DNA of 25,756 nucleotides. Origin: a bacterium (lineage in GTDB: Bacteria; Patescibacteriota; Minisyncoccia; Minisyncoccales; PEYH01). The stretch spans positions 1 to 25,756 of the forward strand of contig JAGGVA010000036.1 in NCBI GenBank assembly GCA_021158195.1, given 5' to 3'. Each line of letters starts with the position of its first letter. The first letter of the stretch is position 1. The notes beneath the pieces were generated by a model, which saw only the letters and a program-made list of their open reading frames with translations, was not told the DNA's origin and did no database searches. A program made the position numbers and the translations under genes. Shown in pieces: positions 1-7,818 of the stretch.

Positions 1-171
1 ATAAATTTTGGAGGAGGGCTTCATGGCCATCCTTTAGGCTCATCTGCTGGCGCAAGAGCGGTTTATCAATCAATAGAGGCGGCTACAAAAGGCATTCCTT
101 TAGACAAATATGCTCAAACTCATCAAGAGTTAAAATTAGCATTAGATTATTGGGGTTATGAAAAAAAATAA
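1..171 (+). CDS. rbcL: Ribulose-1,5-bisphosphate carboxylase large subunit, C-terminal fragment (form III or II/III-like)
   Basis: Frame 1 is open from the first base to the TAA at 169-171 and gives the last 56 residues of a RuBisCO large chain; the start lies outside the window. The segment GGGLHGHPLGSSAGARAV matches the conserved C-terminal GGGxHGHPxGxxAGAxAxRQ stretch of form III and II/III enzymes, and the tail (IPLDKYAQTHQELKLALDYWG) is the usual helical end of those forms. RuBisCO joins CO2 to ribulose-1,5-bisphosphate to make two 3-phosphoglycerates. The stop overlaps the next gene, AMP phosphorylase, by 14 nt. With a ribose-1,5-bisphosphate isomerase these two enzymes form the AMP salvage pathway known from archaea and CPR bacteria, rather than a Calvin cycle. 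The exact form cannot be decided from 56 residues. Confidence 0.88.
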   Translation: MNFGGGLHGHPLGSSAGARAVYQSIEAATKGIPLDKYAQTHQELKLALDYWGYEKK

Positions 172-1657
172 TTTTCAACTTTCAGCAAAGGTTATTGATA
201 TAGAGGCAAGAGTTGCCTGGATTGTTTTAATTCATCAAGAAGATTGTCAAAAATTGGGTATTCGGCCTGGTGATGGATTAGTAATTCATCTTAAAGGACA
301 ATCTATAGGTTGCTATGTTGATGTAACCGACACTTTGGTAAAAAGAGGAGAAATAGGCATTTTCGAGGATCTTGCTCAAAGGTTTTCTATTGAACCAGGA
401 GAGGTTTTAGAAATTTCTTTGTTGGGCAAGCCCAAGTCTTTGGAGGCAATTCAGAAAAAACTTAATGGCAAAGAACTTAATTATAAAGAAATATATGAAA
501 TTGTTTCAGATATTGTTTCAAGAAAATTAAATGATGTGGCGGTAGCATTTTTTGTTGCCTCTTCCTTTTTTGAAAAAATATCTCCAAGAGAACTTTTTTA
601 TCTTACAAAAGCAATGGCTGAGACCGGAACTCGGATAAAGTTCTCCGGAATTGTGGCTGATAAACATTCAGTAGGAGGGCTTGCTGGTAACGAGACCACT
701 CCGATTATTGTGCCCATTGTGGCAAGTTACGGAATATTTATTCCAAAGACATGCTCACGGGCAATTACTTCTGCTTCAGGAACAGCCGACACTTTTGAAA
801 CAATTGCTCCTGTTTCTTTTGAAACAAAAAAATTAAAAAATATTGTTAATAAAACCAAAGGATGTATTGTTTGGAGCGCCGGAGACATTGTTCCTTCTGA
901 TGCAAGAATTATTGAGGTAGCAAGCCAACTTATGATTGAATCTTTTCCTAAAATGGTTTCAAGTATTATGGCAAAAAAGGTCGCTTTAGGTATTAAAAAT
1001 TTAGTTGTTGATGTTCCGGTAAATCCCTTTGCTAAAGTTAAAAGTATTAATAGGGCAGAAGAATTAAAGAAAATTTTTGAGGATATTGCCAAGAGATTTA
1101 AAATAAAAATTAAAGTTTCCATTAATAAAGCCAGAGAACCGATAGGTAGGGGGATAGGTCCGGCGCTTCAGATAAGAGATGACCTCAAAGTTTTAGAGCA
1201 ACGAAAAGATAAGCCATTAGATTTGGAAAAACGAGCATTAGAACTTGCAGGTTATATTTTAGAACTTTCTGGAAAAGCAAAAACAGGAAAGGGGTATGAT
1301 ATGGCAAGAGATTCTTTATATTCAGGTAGAGCATTGAAAAAATTTCAAGAGATAGTTGCAGCCCAGGGAGGAAAAAAGAACATTAGTTCAGAGGATATTC
1401 GGCTTTCAGACAAGAAGTATGATGTTAAGTCGCCCAAATCAGGAAGAATAAAATTAATTCATAACAAAAATCTTATAGAGATCTGTAGAATTTTGGGAGC
1501 ACCTTATATAAAAGAAGCAGGTATTTATCTTCACAAAAAAACAGGAGAAAAAGTAAAAAGAGGGGAGGCATTATTTACCCTTTATGCAGGAAGCCCTCTG
1601 AGGTTGGAGTTGGCTTTAAAGGCGCTTAAAAAGAAAAACCCTTATCTTATTCAATAA
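158..1657 (+). CDS. deoA: AMP phosphorylase (archaeal-type, thymidine phosphorylase family)
   Basis: This 499-residue enzyme is predicted to split AMP with phosphate into adenine and ribose-1,5-bisphosphate in the cytosol. Residues 1 to about 90 form the extra N-terminal domain that separates archaeal AMP phosphorylases from ordinary pyrimidine phosphorylases. The family phosphate/ribose site follows as KHSVGG (169-174), with GNETTPIIVP next to it, and SRAITSASGTADT at about 200-212, the archaeal form of the motif. The C-terminal alpha/beta domain is complete (KTGEKVKRGEALFTLYA). The length is normal for the archaeal group (about 500). The ATG at 158 lies inside the RuBisCO gene with no clear SD, so translation is probably coupled. 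CMP or UMP may also be substrates. Thymidine phosphorylase proper is less likely because of the N-terminal domain and the RuBisCO neighbour. Confidence 0.93.
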   Translation: MKKNNFQLSAKVIDIEARVAWIVLIHQEDCQKLGIRPGDGLVIHLKGQSIGCYVDVTDTLVKRGEIGIFEDLAQRFSIEPGEVLEISLLGKPKSLEAIQKKLNGKELNYKEIYEIVSDIVSRKLNDVAVAFFVASSFFEKISPRELFYLTKAMAETGTRIKFSGIVADKHSVGGLAGNETTPIIVPIVASYGIFIPKTCSRAITSASGTADTFETIAPVSFETKKLKNIVNKTKGCIVWSAGDIVPSDARIIEVASQLMIESFPKMVSSIMAKKVALGIKNLVVDVPVNPFAKVKSINRAEELKKIFEDIAKRFKIKIKVSINKAREPIGRGIGPALQIRDDLKVLEQRKDKPLDLEKRALELAGYILELSGKAKTGKGYDMARDSLYSGRALKKFQEIVAAQGGKKNISSEDIRLSDKKYDVKSPKSGRIKLIHNKNLIEICRILGAPYIKEAGIYLHKKTGEKVKRGEALFTLYAGSPLRLELALKALKKKNPYLIQ

Positions 1658-1680
1658 ATTAAACATTCAACAAATAAAAT

Positions 1681-1926
1681 ATGTTTGAACAATTTAAGCA
1701 AATTGGAAAAATCAAAAAATTACAGAGCGCTCTTGAAGAAGAAAGAGTGGAAATAGAGAAACAGGGAGTAAAAATAGTAATTAATGGAAAATTAGAAGTG
1801 GAAGAGGTGGTGCTTAATCCTCAACTTAAAAAAGAGGAACAAGAGGCAATATTAAAAGAATGTTTTAACGAAGGTGTTAAGAAAATTCAAATCAAGGCAG
1901 CCCAAAAAATGGCAAATATAATCTAA
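1681..1926 (+). CDS. YbaB/EbfC-family nucleoid-associated protein, short
   Basis: An 81-residue cytosolic protein of the YbaB/EbfC DNA-binding family, which bind DNA as dimers and are often found near recR and dnaX. It has the family order: an N-terminal basic helix (QFKQIGKIKKLQSALEEE), a beta hairpin (VKIVINGKLEVEEVVLNP) and a C-terminal helix in which the usual NxAxxKA region reads GVKKIQIKAAQKMA. It is shorter than the usual 100-110 residues, because the Met/Gln-rich N-terminal helix and the tail are cut back. It sits 23 nt after the AMP phosphorylase stop and 8 nt before the next gene, so it is probably co-transcribed. No SD is visible before the ATG. The family call is fairly sure; the role is inferred. 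Confidence 0.8.
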   Translation: MFEQFKQIGKIKKLQSALEEERVEIEKQGVKIVINGKLEVEEVVLNPQLKKEEQEAILKECFNEGVKKIQIKAAQKMANII

Positions 1927-1934
1927 ATTTTCAT

Positions 1935-2774
1935 ATGAAAACTATTTATGTAATTAATTCTCGCGGAGAAAAAGAGCCATTTTCCTTTCATAAAGTTTTT
2001 AGAAGCGCTAGAAGAGCAGGTGCTTCTTCTAAACTTGCTTTTGAGATAGCAAAGAAAATAGAAGAGGAAATTTATCCTGAAATTACAACCAAGGAGATTT
2101 TTAAAAAGGTTAAACGACTGCTTAAGAAAAAAGATTTTAAGGCAAGTTTAAGGTTTAGTTTGAAGGAAGGAATTAGAAAGTTGGGGCCAAACGGCTTTCC
2201 TTTTGAAAAATATATCGGAGAGATTTTTTCTGAATTAGGCTTTGATGTTTCTTTAAATCTTCATCTTAAAGGGAAATGTGCCCGATACGAAATTGATTTT
2301 TTGGCAAAAAGAGAAAATTTAATCTATGTAGGAGAGTGTAAATACAGAATTAACCAAGGAGAAAGGATTGATTTAAAGATTGCTCTAGAGAATTGGGCGC
2401 GATTTCTTGATCTTAAAGAAGGATATTTAAAACAATTCTCAAAATATCAAGTCAGGCCGATTTTGGTTACTAATGCAAAATTTACTAACCAAGTGATTAG
2501 ATACGCTAAATGTATAGGAGAAATGGATTTGTTAGGGTGGCGGTACCCAAAGCCAAAAGGTTTGGAATATTTAATAGAATCCCGAAAACTTTACCCGGTT
2601 ACAATTTTACCTTCTTTTAGTTCTAGTTTTTTAGAAGGTTTTGAAAAGGAAAAAATAATGCTGGCAGGCGATATTTTGGCACTGGGTAGGGAGAAATTAT
2701 TAGAAAAAACAGGGCTTTCTTTTTCTAAAATTGATTCTTTGATAAAGGAAGCCCAAACTTTACTTTGTCAATAA
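1935..2774 (+). CDS. ATP-cone domain fused to a PD-(D/E)XK (Mrr-like) nuclease domain
   Basis: A 279-residue two-domain protein. Residues 3 to about 90 resemble an ATP-cone, the nucleotide-sensing domain of ribonucleotide reductase and NrdR: VINSRGEKEPFSFHKVFRSA, then ITTKEIFKKVKRLL and FSLKEGIRKLGPNGF. Residues about 90-205 look like a restriction-endonuclease-fold core: a conserved FEKYIGEIFSELGF helix with Glu91, an acidic residue in YEIDF (Asp121), and the ExK-type strand VGECKYR (Glu134, Lys136). The C-terminal 70 residues contain a possible helix-hairpin-like segment (ALGREKLLEKTGLSFSKI). Related cone-nuclease fusions occur in archaea and bacteria, but their function is not established to my knowledge. 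Nucleotide-gated DNA cleavage is my inference. No SD; the start is 8 nt after ybaB. Confidence 0.72.
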   Translation: MKTIYVINSRGEKEPFSFHKVFRSARRAGASSKLAFEIAKKIEEEIYPEITTKEIFKKVKRLLKKKDFKASLRFSLKEGIRKLGPNGFPFEKYIGEIFSELGFDVSLNLHLKGKCARYEIDFLAKRENLIYVGECKYRINQGERIDLKIALENWARFLDLKEGYLKQFSKYQVRPILVTNAKFTNQVIRYAKCIGEMDLLGWRYPKPKGLEYLIESRKLYPVTILPSFSSSFLEGFEKEKIMLAGDILALGREKLLEKTGLSFSKIDSLIKEAQTLLCQ

Positions 2775-2779
2775 ACAAT

Positions 2780-3550
2780 ATGGATGTAGAAAAATTTATT
2801 GAAAAATTAACCAGAAGAGCAGGTAAAGAGTTGCTTTACTATTTCAAAAAAGAAAATAAATTAATTTCTTTGCGTGGCACATCAAAGGAGATTGTAACTA
2901 AATATGACAAAATTATTGATCGTTTTATTGTTTCTGAGATAAAAAAGAACTTCCCTGATCATTCTATTTTAAGCGAAGAAGGAGGCTTTTTAAGAAAAAA
3001 GAAAGAATTTCTCTGGGTAGTAGATTCTCTTGACGGTTCAGGTAATTTTGCTAACAATAACCCTCTTTTTTCTGTTTGCGTTGCTTTGTGTTTAAAATCA
3101 GAGCCGTTTTTATCGGCTATTTATGCGCCGGCAATAGAAGAGTTTTATTTTGCCAAAAAATTTAATGGCGCTTATCTTAACAAGAAAAAAATTAAAGTAT
3201 CCAAGATAAGACAACTGAAAGAAAGTTATCTTGTTTATTGCGAAGGCAATGAAAAGAGCAAAAAAAGAATTGCCAAGATGTTCTCAACTGTTTATCCAAG
3301 GGTTACAGAGTTAAGGAAAATAGGATCGGCAGGATTAGAAATTGCTTGGACTGCCGCCGGGAGAGTTGATGGATATTTTACTACTAAAATTGATCCCTGG
3401 GATGTGGCAGCAGGAGTTCTTTTAATACAAGAAGCAGGGGGTAGGGTCTCTGATTTTCAGGGACGAGAATGGCAGGTTAAGCGCTCTGATTTAATTTTTT
3501 CCAATAATCTAATTCATAAAAACCTGCAAAAACTTTTGAAAAAAATATAG
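2780..3550 (+). CDS. Inositol monophosphatase-family sugar phosphatase
   Basis: I start this 256-residue protein at the ATG at 2780, 5 nt after the upstream stop; a TTG at 2765 would overlap the neighbour and adds five residues without family support. The Mg2+-dependent phosphatase motifs are in order: SEEGG (Glu66-Glu67), WVVDSLDGSGNF (Asp82, Asp85, Gly86, a variant of DPIDGTxNF with Ser in place of Pro) and DPWDVAAG (Asp208), followed by LIQEAGGRVSDFQG. Length and spacing are normal for the family. Substrates in this family include inositol-1-phosphate, fructose-1,6-bisphosphate and 3'-phosphoadenosine-5'-phosphate, and the sequence does not decide between them. The nearby RuBisCO pathway makes a fructose-1,6-bisphosphatase role thinkable, but that is speculation. 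Confidence 0.85.
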   Translation: MDVEKFIEKLTRRAGKELLYYFKKENKLISLRGTSKEIVTKYDKIIDRFIVSEIKKNFPDHSILSEEGGFLRKKKEFLWVVDSLDGSGNFANNNPLFSVCVALCLKSEPFLSAIYAPAIEEFYFAKKFNGAYLNKKKIKVSKIRQLKESYLVYCEGNEKSKKRIAKMFSTVYPRVTELRKIGSAGLEIAWTAAGRVDGYFTTKIDPWDVAAGVLLIQEAGGRVSDFQGREWQVKRSDLIFSNNLIHKNLQKLLKKI

Positions 3551-3555
3551 CGTTT

Positions 3556-3583
3556 TTGAAAATGGAACAAATCGAGTTATAAT
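3556..3583 (+). promoter_or_regulatory. Sigma70-type promoter for the korA-korB-prmC-DUF167-trmI operon
   Basis: TTGAAA (3556-3561) and TATAAT (3578-3583) are separated by 16 nt, just after the phosphatase stop and 33 nt before the oxidoreductase ATG. The 10 bases before the -10 box (ACAAATCGAG, 3567-3576) recur at the uvrA promoter. Transcription would start near 3590. Confidence 0.7.
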
Positions 3584-3616
3584 AATTTAATCATTTTAAT
3601 AATTAACATTTTTGTT

Positions 3617-5269
3617 ATGAAAGAAATTTCTATTCTTATCGGTGGGCAAGCAGGCGAGGGAATAAAACAAGGAGGAAATTTAATAGCCCGACTTTTTAAT
3701 CGTTACGGTTGGAATGTTTTTGTTTACGAGGATTATCCCTCGCTAATTAAGGGTGGACACAACTTTTCTATTATTAGAGCCGCCAGAAAACCTATAAAAT
3801 CTCACAAAAGCAAAATAGATATTCTCTTTGCTTTTAATCAAGACACTTTGAAAATCCACCAAAAAAGGATAGATAAAGAAACAATAGTAGTTTATGATCC
3901 TCAAGAGACAGAATATAAAAGAGGCATAAAGATTGAGATGGATAAAATTATTCAGGAACAGAAATTGCCTTCATTTACAAAAAACACATTGGTGTTAGGG
4001 GCTACGGCAAAAATTTTGAATATAAATTTTGGATTAGTTAAAAAACTTATTAAAGAGGTATTTAAAAATTATCAGCGGGAAAATCTTTTGGCTGCAGAAC
4101 TTGGATATAATTTAGCACCAAATATACTTAATTTACCAAGATTAAGAAAGGCCCCAAAACCTCTTTTGACAGGTAATGAAGCAATAGCCCTGGGAGCAGC
4201 AAAGGCAGGGTTAAAACTTTATGTGGCTTACCCAATGACCCCAGCAACAAGTATTCTTCACTTTTTTGCTCATTATGAGGATAAGTTAGGAGTGAAAACA
4301 GTTCAGCCAGAAAACGAAATCGCTGCTGTTTTAATAGCAGAAGGAGCGGCTTATGCCGGAGTAAGGTCTATGGTAGGAACTTCGGGTGGTGGGTTTGCTT
4401 TAATGAATGAAGCATTGAGTATGGCTGGACAGGCAGAAATTCCAGTATTGTTTATTTTGTCTCAAAGAGTGGGTCCATCTACGGGTGTGCCCACCTATAC
4501 AATGCAGGGAGACCTTTTATTTGCTTTAAATGCTGGGCATGGAGAGTTTCAGAGAATTGTTGCTGCTCCCGGCAATACTCGTCAAGCCTTTTATTTAACA
4601 GGAGAAGTGTTAGATTTGGTTTGGAAATATCAAATGCCGGGAATTATTTTAAGTGACAAACATTTAAGCGAAAGCACATTTTCTACAGAAATAGATTTAA
4701 GAGAGGTAAAAATGGAGAAGCCAAAATTATGGAAAGAAAAAGGTGGCTATAAGAGATATCTTTTTACTGAAGATGGTGTTTCGTCTCTGGCTTTTCCAGG
4801 AACTAAAAATAACGTTGTAAAAGCAACAAGTTATGAACACGACGAATATGGAATTACTACCGAAGATGCTCAGAGAATAAAAAAGATGATAGATAAACGA
4901 GCAAAGAAAAAAGAGGCATTGATTGAGGAATTGAAGAAAAAAGAAACAGTTAAAGTATATGGCAATAAAAGGAGTAAAATAGTTTTGATTGGTTGGGGAT
5001 CAACACAAGGCGTTTTAGAAGAAGTAGCAGAGGAATTAAAAGTAAAATTTGTTCAGATACAATACTTGGAGCCGTTTCCTAAATGGGAACTAGAAAAAGT
5101 TTTAAAAAACGCGGCAGAGATAATTGATGTAGAGAATAACTCCACAGGACAATTGGCAACTATTTTGCGCTCACACGGCTTTAACCCTACTCGAAAAATT
5201 CTTAAATATGATGCCCGTCCATTTACTACTGATGAATTAATCAAAAAAATATGGCAAGAAATAAAATAG
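3617..5269 (+). CDS. korA: 2-oxoacid:ferredoxin oxidoreductase, fused gamma-alpha subunit
   Basis: A 550-residue subunit that works with the next gene product to convert a 2-oxoacid plus CoA to acyl-CoA and CO2, passing electrons to ferredoxin. Residues 1 to about 185 are the gamma domain (ILIGGQAGEGIKQGGNLIAR, then EDYPSLIKGGHNFSIIR). From about 188 comes the alpha domain with GNEAIALGAAKAG, AYPMTPATSI, the conserved ENEIAA and the GTSGGGFALMNEA segment; the C-terminal domain ends in the transketolase-like part (IQYLEPFPKWELEKVL). The gamma-alpha fusion is typical of the 2-oxoglutarate (KorA) type, though pyruvate or branched-chain oxoacids cannot be excluded. The last 19 nt overlap the beta gene, which suggests translational coupling. 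No ferredoxin gene is in the window. Confidence 0.92.
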   Translation: MKEISILIGGQAGEGIKQGGNLIARLFNRYGWNVFVYEDYPSLIKGGHNFSIIRAARKPIKSHKSKIDILFAFNQDTLKIHQKRIDKETIVVYDPQETEYKRGIKIEMDKIIQEQKLPSFTKNTLVLGATAKILNINFGLVKKLIKEVFKNYQRENLLAAELGYNLAPNILNLPRLRKAPKPLLTGNEAIALGAAKAGLKLYVAYPMTPATSILHFFAHYEDKLGVKTVQPENEIAAVLIAEGAAYAGVRSMVGTSGGGFALMNEALSMAGQAEIPVLFILSQRVGPSTGVPTYTMQGDLLFALNAGHGEFQRIVAAPGNTRQAFYLTGEVLDLVWKYQMPGIILSDKHLSESTFSTEIDLREVKMEKPKLWKEKGGYKRYLFTEDGVSSLAFPGTKNNVVKATSYEHDEYGITTEDAQRIKKMIDKRAKKKEALIEELKKKETVKVYGNKRSKIVLIGWGSTQGVLEEVAEELKVKFVQIQYLEPFPKWELEKVLKNAAEIIDVENNSTGQLATILRSHGFNPTRKILKYDARPFTTDELIKKIWQEIK

Positions 5270-6129
5270 ATTCTTCAATTCTTGATACTTATGCTCAGAA
5301 CACTTGGTGCCCAGGATGTTTTAATTTTGTTATAGAAGGTGTTGTTAAAGAGGCAATTTTAGAACTTACAAAAAAGGGGTTAAAGATAGAAGATTTTGTT
5401 TTGGTGAGTGGAATTGGATGTCATGCCAAAATTGTTGATTATATTAACACCAATAGTTTTTATTCAATTCATGGAAGAGTGATACCTGTGGCAACTGGTA
5501 TCAAACTTGCAAATCCTAATCTAAAAGTAATTGGTTTTGAAGGAGATGGAGATGCTTATAATGAGGGAATAGCCCATTTAGTTTCTGCTGCCCGAAAAAA
5601 TACTGATATTACTGTAGTTATTCATGACAATAGAGTTTTTGCTTTAACTACAGGGCAATATACTGCTACCTCACCTATAGGTTTTAAAGGAAAATCTACC
5701 CCTCAAGGAAGCCTTGAAAGACCTTTTAATCCTATAGAACTAATGATAGCAAGTGGAGCAACTTTTGTGGCAAGAAGTTATGCTGGCAACCCGGCTCATC
5801 TTAAACGCATTCTTAAGAAAGCGATTGAACATAAAGGATTTTCTTTTGTAGAGGTCTTACAGCCCTGTGTTTCATTTTTTAATCCAGCAAAATTTTATAA
5901 TGAAAAAATTTATAAACTAGAAGACATAAACCATAATTCTTCTAATTACAAAGAAGCGCTCGCAAGAGCCAGAGAGTGGGATTATAGCGATAGCAAGGGA
6001 GATATTCCTATAGGAATATTTTATCAAGTTCAAAGAACAACTTACGAGGAAATGATTTTAAAGGGTAAAAAACTTTTGAATTCTAAAATCTCTCAAAAAT
6101 TTCAAGAAATTTTGCGAGAAAAAATATAA
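5251..6129 (+). CDS. korB: 2-oxoacid:ferredoxin oxidoreductase, beta (thiamine diphosphate) subunit
   Basis: The 292-residue catalytic partner of the preceding subunit. It carries the thiamine diphosphate motif GDGDAYNEG (from Gly98) ending in VVIHDN (Asn127). Four cysteines sit where this family binds a [4Fe-4S] cluster: WCPGC (Cys20, Cys23), GIGCH (Cys57) and LQPC (Cys206). HGRVIPVATGIKLANPN and ALTTGQYTATSP are also characteristic. Length is normal for a KorB-type subunit. The start overlaps korA by 19 nt. The end, in an A-rich tract with TAA at 6127-6129, runs into a methyltransferase frame that has no usual start codon. The substrate is undetermined; an anaerobic, ferredoxin-based metabolism is implied. 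Confidence 0.92.
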   Translation: MARNKIDSSILDTYAQNTWCPGCFNFVIEGVVKEAILELTKKGLKIEDFVLVSGIGCHAKIVDYINTNSFYSIHGRVIPVATGIKLANPNLKVIGFEGDGDAYNEGIAHLVSAARKNTDITVVIHDNRVFALTTGQYTATSPIGFKGKSTPQGSLERPFNPIELMIASGATFVARSYAGNPAHLKRILKKAIEHKGFSFVEVLQPCVSFFNPAKFYNEKIYKLEDINHNSSNYKEALARAREWDYSDSKGDIPIGIFYQVQRTTYEEMILKGKKLLNSKISQKFQEILREKI

Positions 6130-6791
6130 AAAAGACAAAAGAAAACAATTCGGTTAATTTTTTAAATTGCGAGATAGATGTTTCGCGCAAGGTTTTTATT
6201 CCGCGGCAAGAAACAGAGTTTTGGACAAAAAAGGCAATTAAGAAAATTAAAGAAAGGGAGAAGAGTAATAATAGAATTGATGTTTTAGATATTTTTGCCG
6301 GAAGCGGATGTATTGGTATCGCTGTTTTGAAAGCGACTAAAAAAACTTTTGTAGATTTTGTAGATATTGATAAGGAAGCAATTCAACAAATAAAAATTAA
6401 TCTTGTAAAGAATAAAATTCCTTCAAGGAGATACCGAATATATCGCTCCAATATGTTTTCTCTTATTCGTAATAAAAAATACGATTTTATTTTGGCAAAC
6501 CCTCCATATGTGGCTCTGAAAAGAATTAAAGAAGTTGATAAAGAAGTTTTAGAAAACGAACCCGGGAATGCTTTATTTGCAGGAGAAAATGGCTTGCTTT
6601 TCATAAAAAAACTTTTAAATGAAACCGATAAACACCTTAAATGTCTTGGGTATCTGTTTATGGAATTTGACTCTCTCCAAAGGGGAGAGATTGAAAAAAT
6701 ATTAAAAATGAGATTTCACAACTATCGCTATAGTTTTGAGAAAGATCAATACAAAAAAGAAAGATTTTTGATTTTACAAAAATTATGTTAA
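6126..6791 (+). CDS. prmC: PrmC/HemK-type release factor glutamine methyltransferase, short, non-canonical start
   Basis: PrmC methylates the glutamine of the GGQ loop in peptide-chain release factors. The frame holds the family anchors: VFIPRQETEFW (canonical LIPRPETE), the SAM motif LDIFAGSGCIGIAV, and the catalytic NPPY in FILANPPYVAL, followed by EPGNALFAGENGLLF. The C-terminus is complete. The methyltransferase core plainly begins upstream of the first NTG codon (TTG at 6327), which would cut off both IPRQETE and the SAM loop. From the in-frame stop at 6084 to 6327 there is no ATG, GTG or TTG; only ATT (6099) or ATA (6126) are possible. I place the start at ATA 6126 provisionally. The roughly 75-residue N-terminal helical domain of ordinary PrmC is absent. 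Expression by coupling or slippage from korB, or a sequence error, are alternatives. Confidence 0.75.
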   Translation: MKKTKENNSVNFLNCEIDVSRKVFIPRQETEFWTKKAIKKIKEREKSNNRIDVLDIFAGSGCIGIAVLKATKKTFVDFVDIDKEAIQQIKINLVKNKIPSRRYRIYRSNMFSLIRNKKYDFILANPPYVALKRIKEVDKEVLENEPGNALFAGENGLLFIKKLLNETDKHLKCLGYLFMEFDSLQRGEIEKILKMRFHNYRYSFEKDQYKKERFLILQKLC

Positions 6792-7006
6792 TTAAAATAA
6801 AGGTTTTTCCAAAAGCAAAAAAAGAAAAAGTGTTACAGATAGATAAAGATAAGTTAAATGTTTGGGTAAAAGAGGCGCCAAAAGAGGGGAGAGCAAACGA
6901 AAGAGTTATTGAATTGATTGCTGATTTTTTAAAAATTCCTCAAAATAAAATTCAAATTATTAAGGGCAGAAGAACGCCGAATAAAATTTTAAAAATTTTT
7001 GATTAG
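6785..7006 (+). CDS. DUF167 (YggU-family) protein
   Basis: A 73-residue protein of the DUF167/YggU family, with an alpha/beta fold and no settled function. The family signature is clear: a first strand IKIKVFPKAKKEKV, then VWVKEAPKEGRANERVIELIADFL, IPQNKIQIIKGRRTPNKILKI. Length is at the short end of the family. The ATG overlaps the end of prmC by 7 nt and the stop lies 2 nt before trmI, so it is part of the operon. No SD is seen; the start is set by the overlap and the family N-terminus. Confidence 0.85.
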   Translation: MLIKIKVFPKAKKEKVLQIDKDKLNVWVKEAPKEGRANERVIELIADFLKIPQNKIQIIKGRRTPNKILKIFD

Positions 7007-7008
7007 AT

Positions 7009-7791
7009 ATGAAATTTAAAACAGGACAATTTGTAGAATTAATTGATACCAAGGGGAGAAAATATATTTTTCAACTCAAAAAGAACGAGAAATTTCATTT
7101 TCATCAGGGTTTTGTTTTGCATAACGAAATAATTGGCAAAGAGCCGGGTTGTCAACTTGTAAGTTCGAAAGGAAAAAAAGTACTGGTATTTTATCCCAAA
7201 ACCAGCGATTTTTTGTTGAAAATGAAAAGAGGCGCGCAGATTATTTATCCAAAAGATTTGGGAGCAATTTTAACCTTAGGGGACATTTCCTTAAACAATA
7301 AAGTTTTAGAAGCAGGTACAGGTTCAGGAGCGCTTACAATATATCTTTTGAAAATGGTTGGAGAAAAAGGAAAAGTTATCTCTTATGAACGCAGAAAAGA
7401 ATTTTTGGAGAGGGCAAAAGAAAATATCAAAAATTATTTTGGAAAGTTGCCGCAAAATTTAATTCTTAGAAAAAGAGATATATATAAACAGGGCATAAGA
7501 AGGGAAGACAAAAATCTTGATAGAGTCGTGTTGGATCTACCCGAACCATGGAGAGCCATAGACGCTGTTAAAAAAAGTTTAAAAGCCGGAGGTATTTTAA
7601 TGGTTTACAATCCTACGGTGCAGCAAATGTTAAGGGTTAAAAAAGAAATTGATAAAACAAAACGTTTTTATTTTGAAGGAATGTATGAGGTTCTTCAAAG
7701 AGAATGGAAAATTGAAGAGATGAGTATGCGTCCCAAAGATAGAATGGTGGCTCATACAGGATTTATTTTAGTGGCAAGAAGATTAAGTTAG
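7009..7791 (+). CDS. trmI: tRNA (adenine-N1)-methyltransferase, TrmI type
   Basis: A 260-residue SAM-dependent enzyme predicted to make m1A at position 58 (and in archaeal relatives 57) of tRNA. The N-terminal beta-rich domain (about 1-70) contains the usual HFHQGFVLHNEIIGKEPG; then PKDLGAILTLGDI leads into the SAM loop LEAGTGSGALT (100-110), the acidic strand VISYERR, and DLPEPW (176-181), the family motif IV. It ends with the conserved arrangement around EEMSMRPKDRMVAHTGFI. Length matches bacterial and archaeal TrmI (about 255-280). It is the last gene of the operon that starts near 3590, and it is followed by a hairpin terminator. tRNA m1A58 stabilises the T-loop and is often linked to growth at high temperature, which is only a hint here. 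Confidence 0.9.
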   Translation: MKFKTGQFVELIDTKGRKYIFQLKKNEKFHFHQGFVLHNEIIGKEPGCQLVSSKGKKVLVFYPKTSDFLLKMKRGAQIIYPKDLGAILTLGDISLNNKVLEAGTGSGALTIYLLKMVGEKGKVISYERRKEFLERAKENIKNYFGKLPQNLILRKRDIYKQGIRREDKNLDRVVLDLPEPWRAIDAVKKSLKAGGILMVYNPTVQQMLRVKKEIDKTKRFYFEGMYEVLQREWKIEEMSMRPKDRMVAHTGFILVARRLS

Positions 7792-7818
7792 TTATTAAAT
7801 TAAGTTGGTTGAAAAAAG

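Noticed and set aside
727..1122. A long antisense open frame inside the AMP phosphorylase gene.
   Set aside because: It is a shadow of deoA; the plus frame has clear family motifs and the antisense product has no recognisable domain.
6327..6791. PrmC starting at TTG 6327.
   Set aside because: This start would remove IPRQETE and the SAM-binding loop, which are present in frame upstream.
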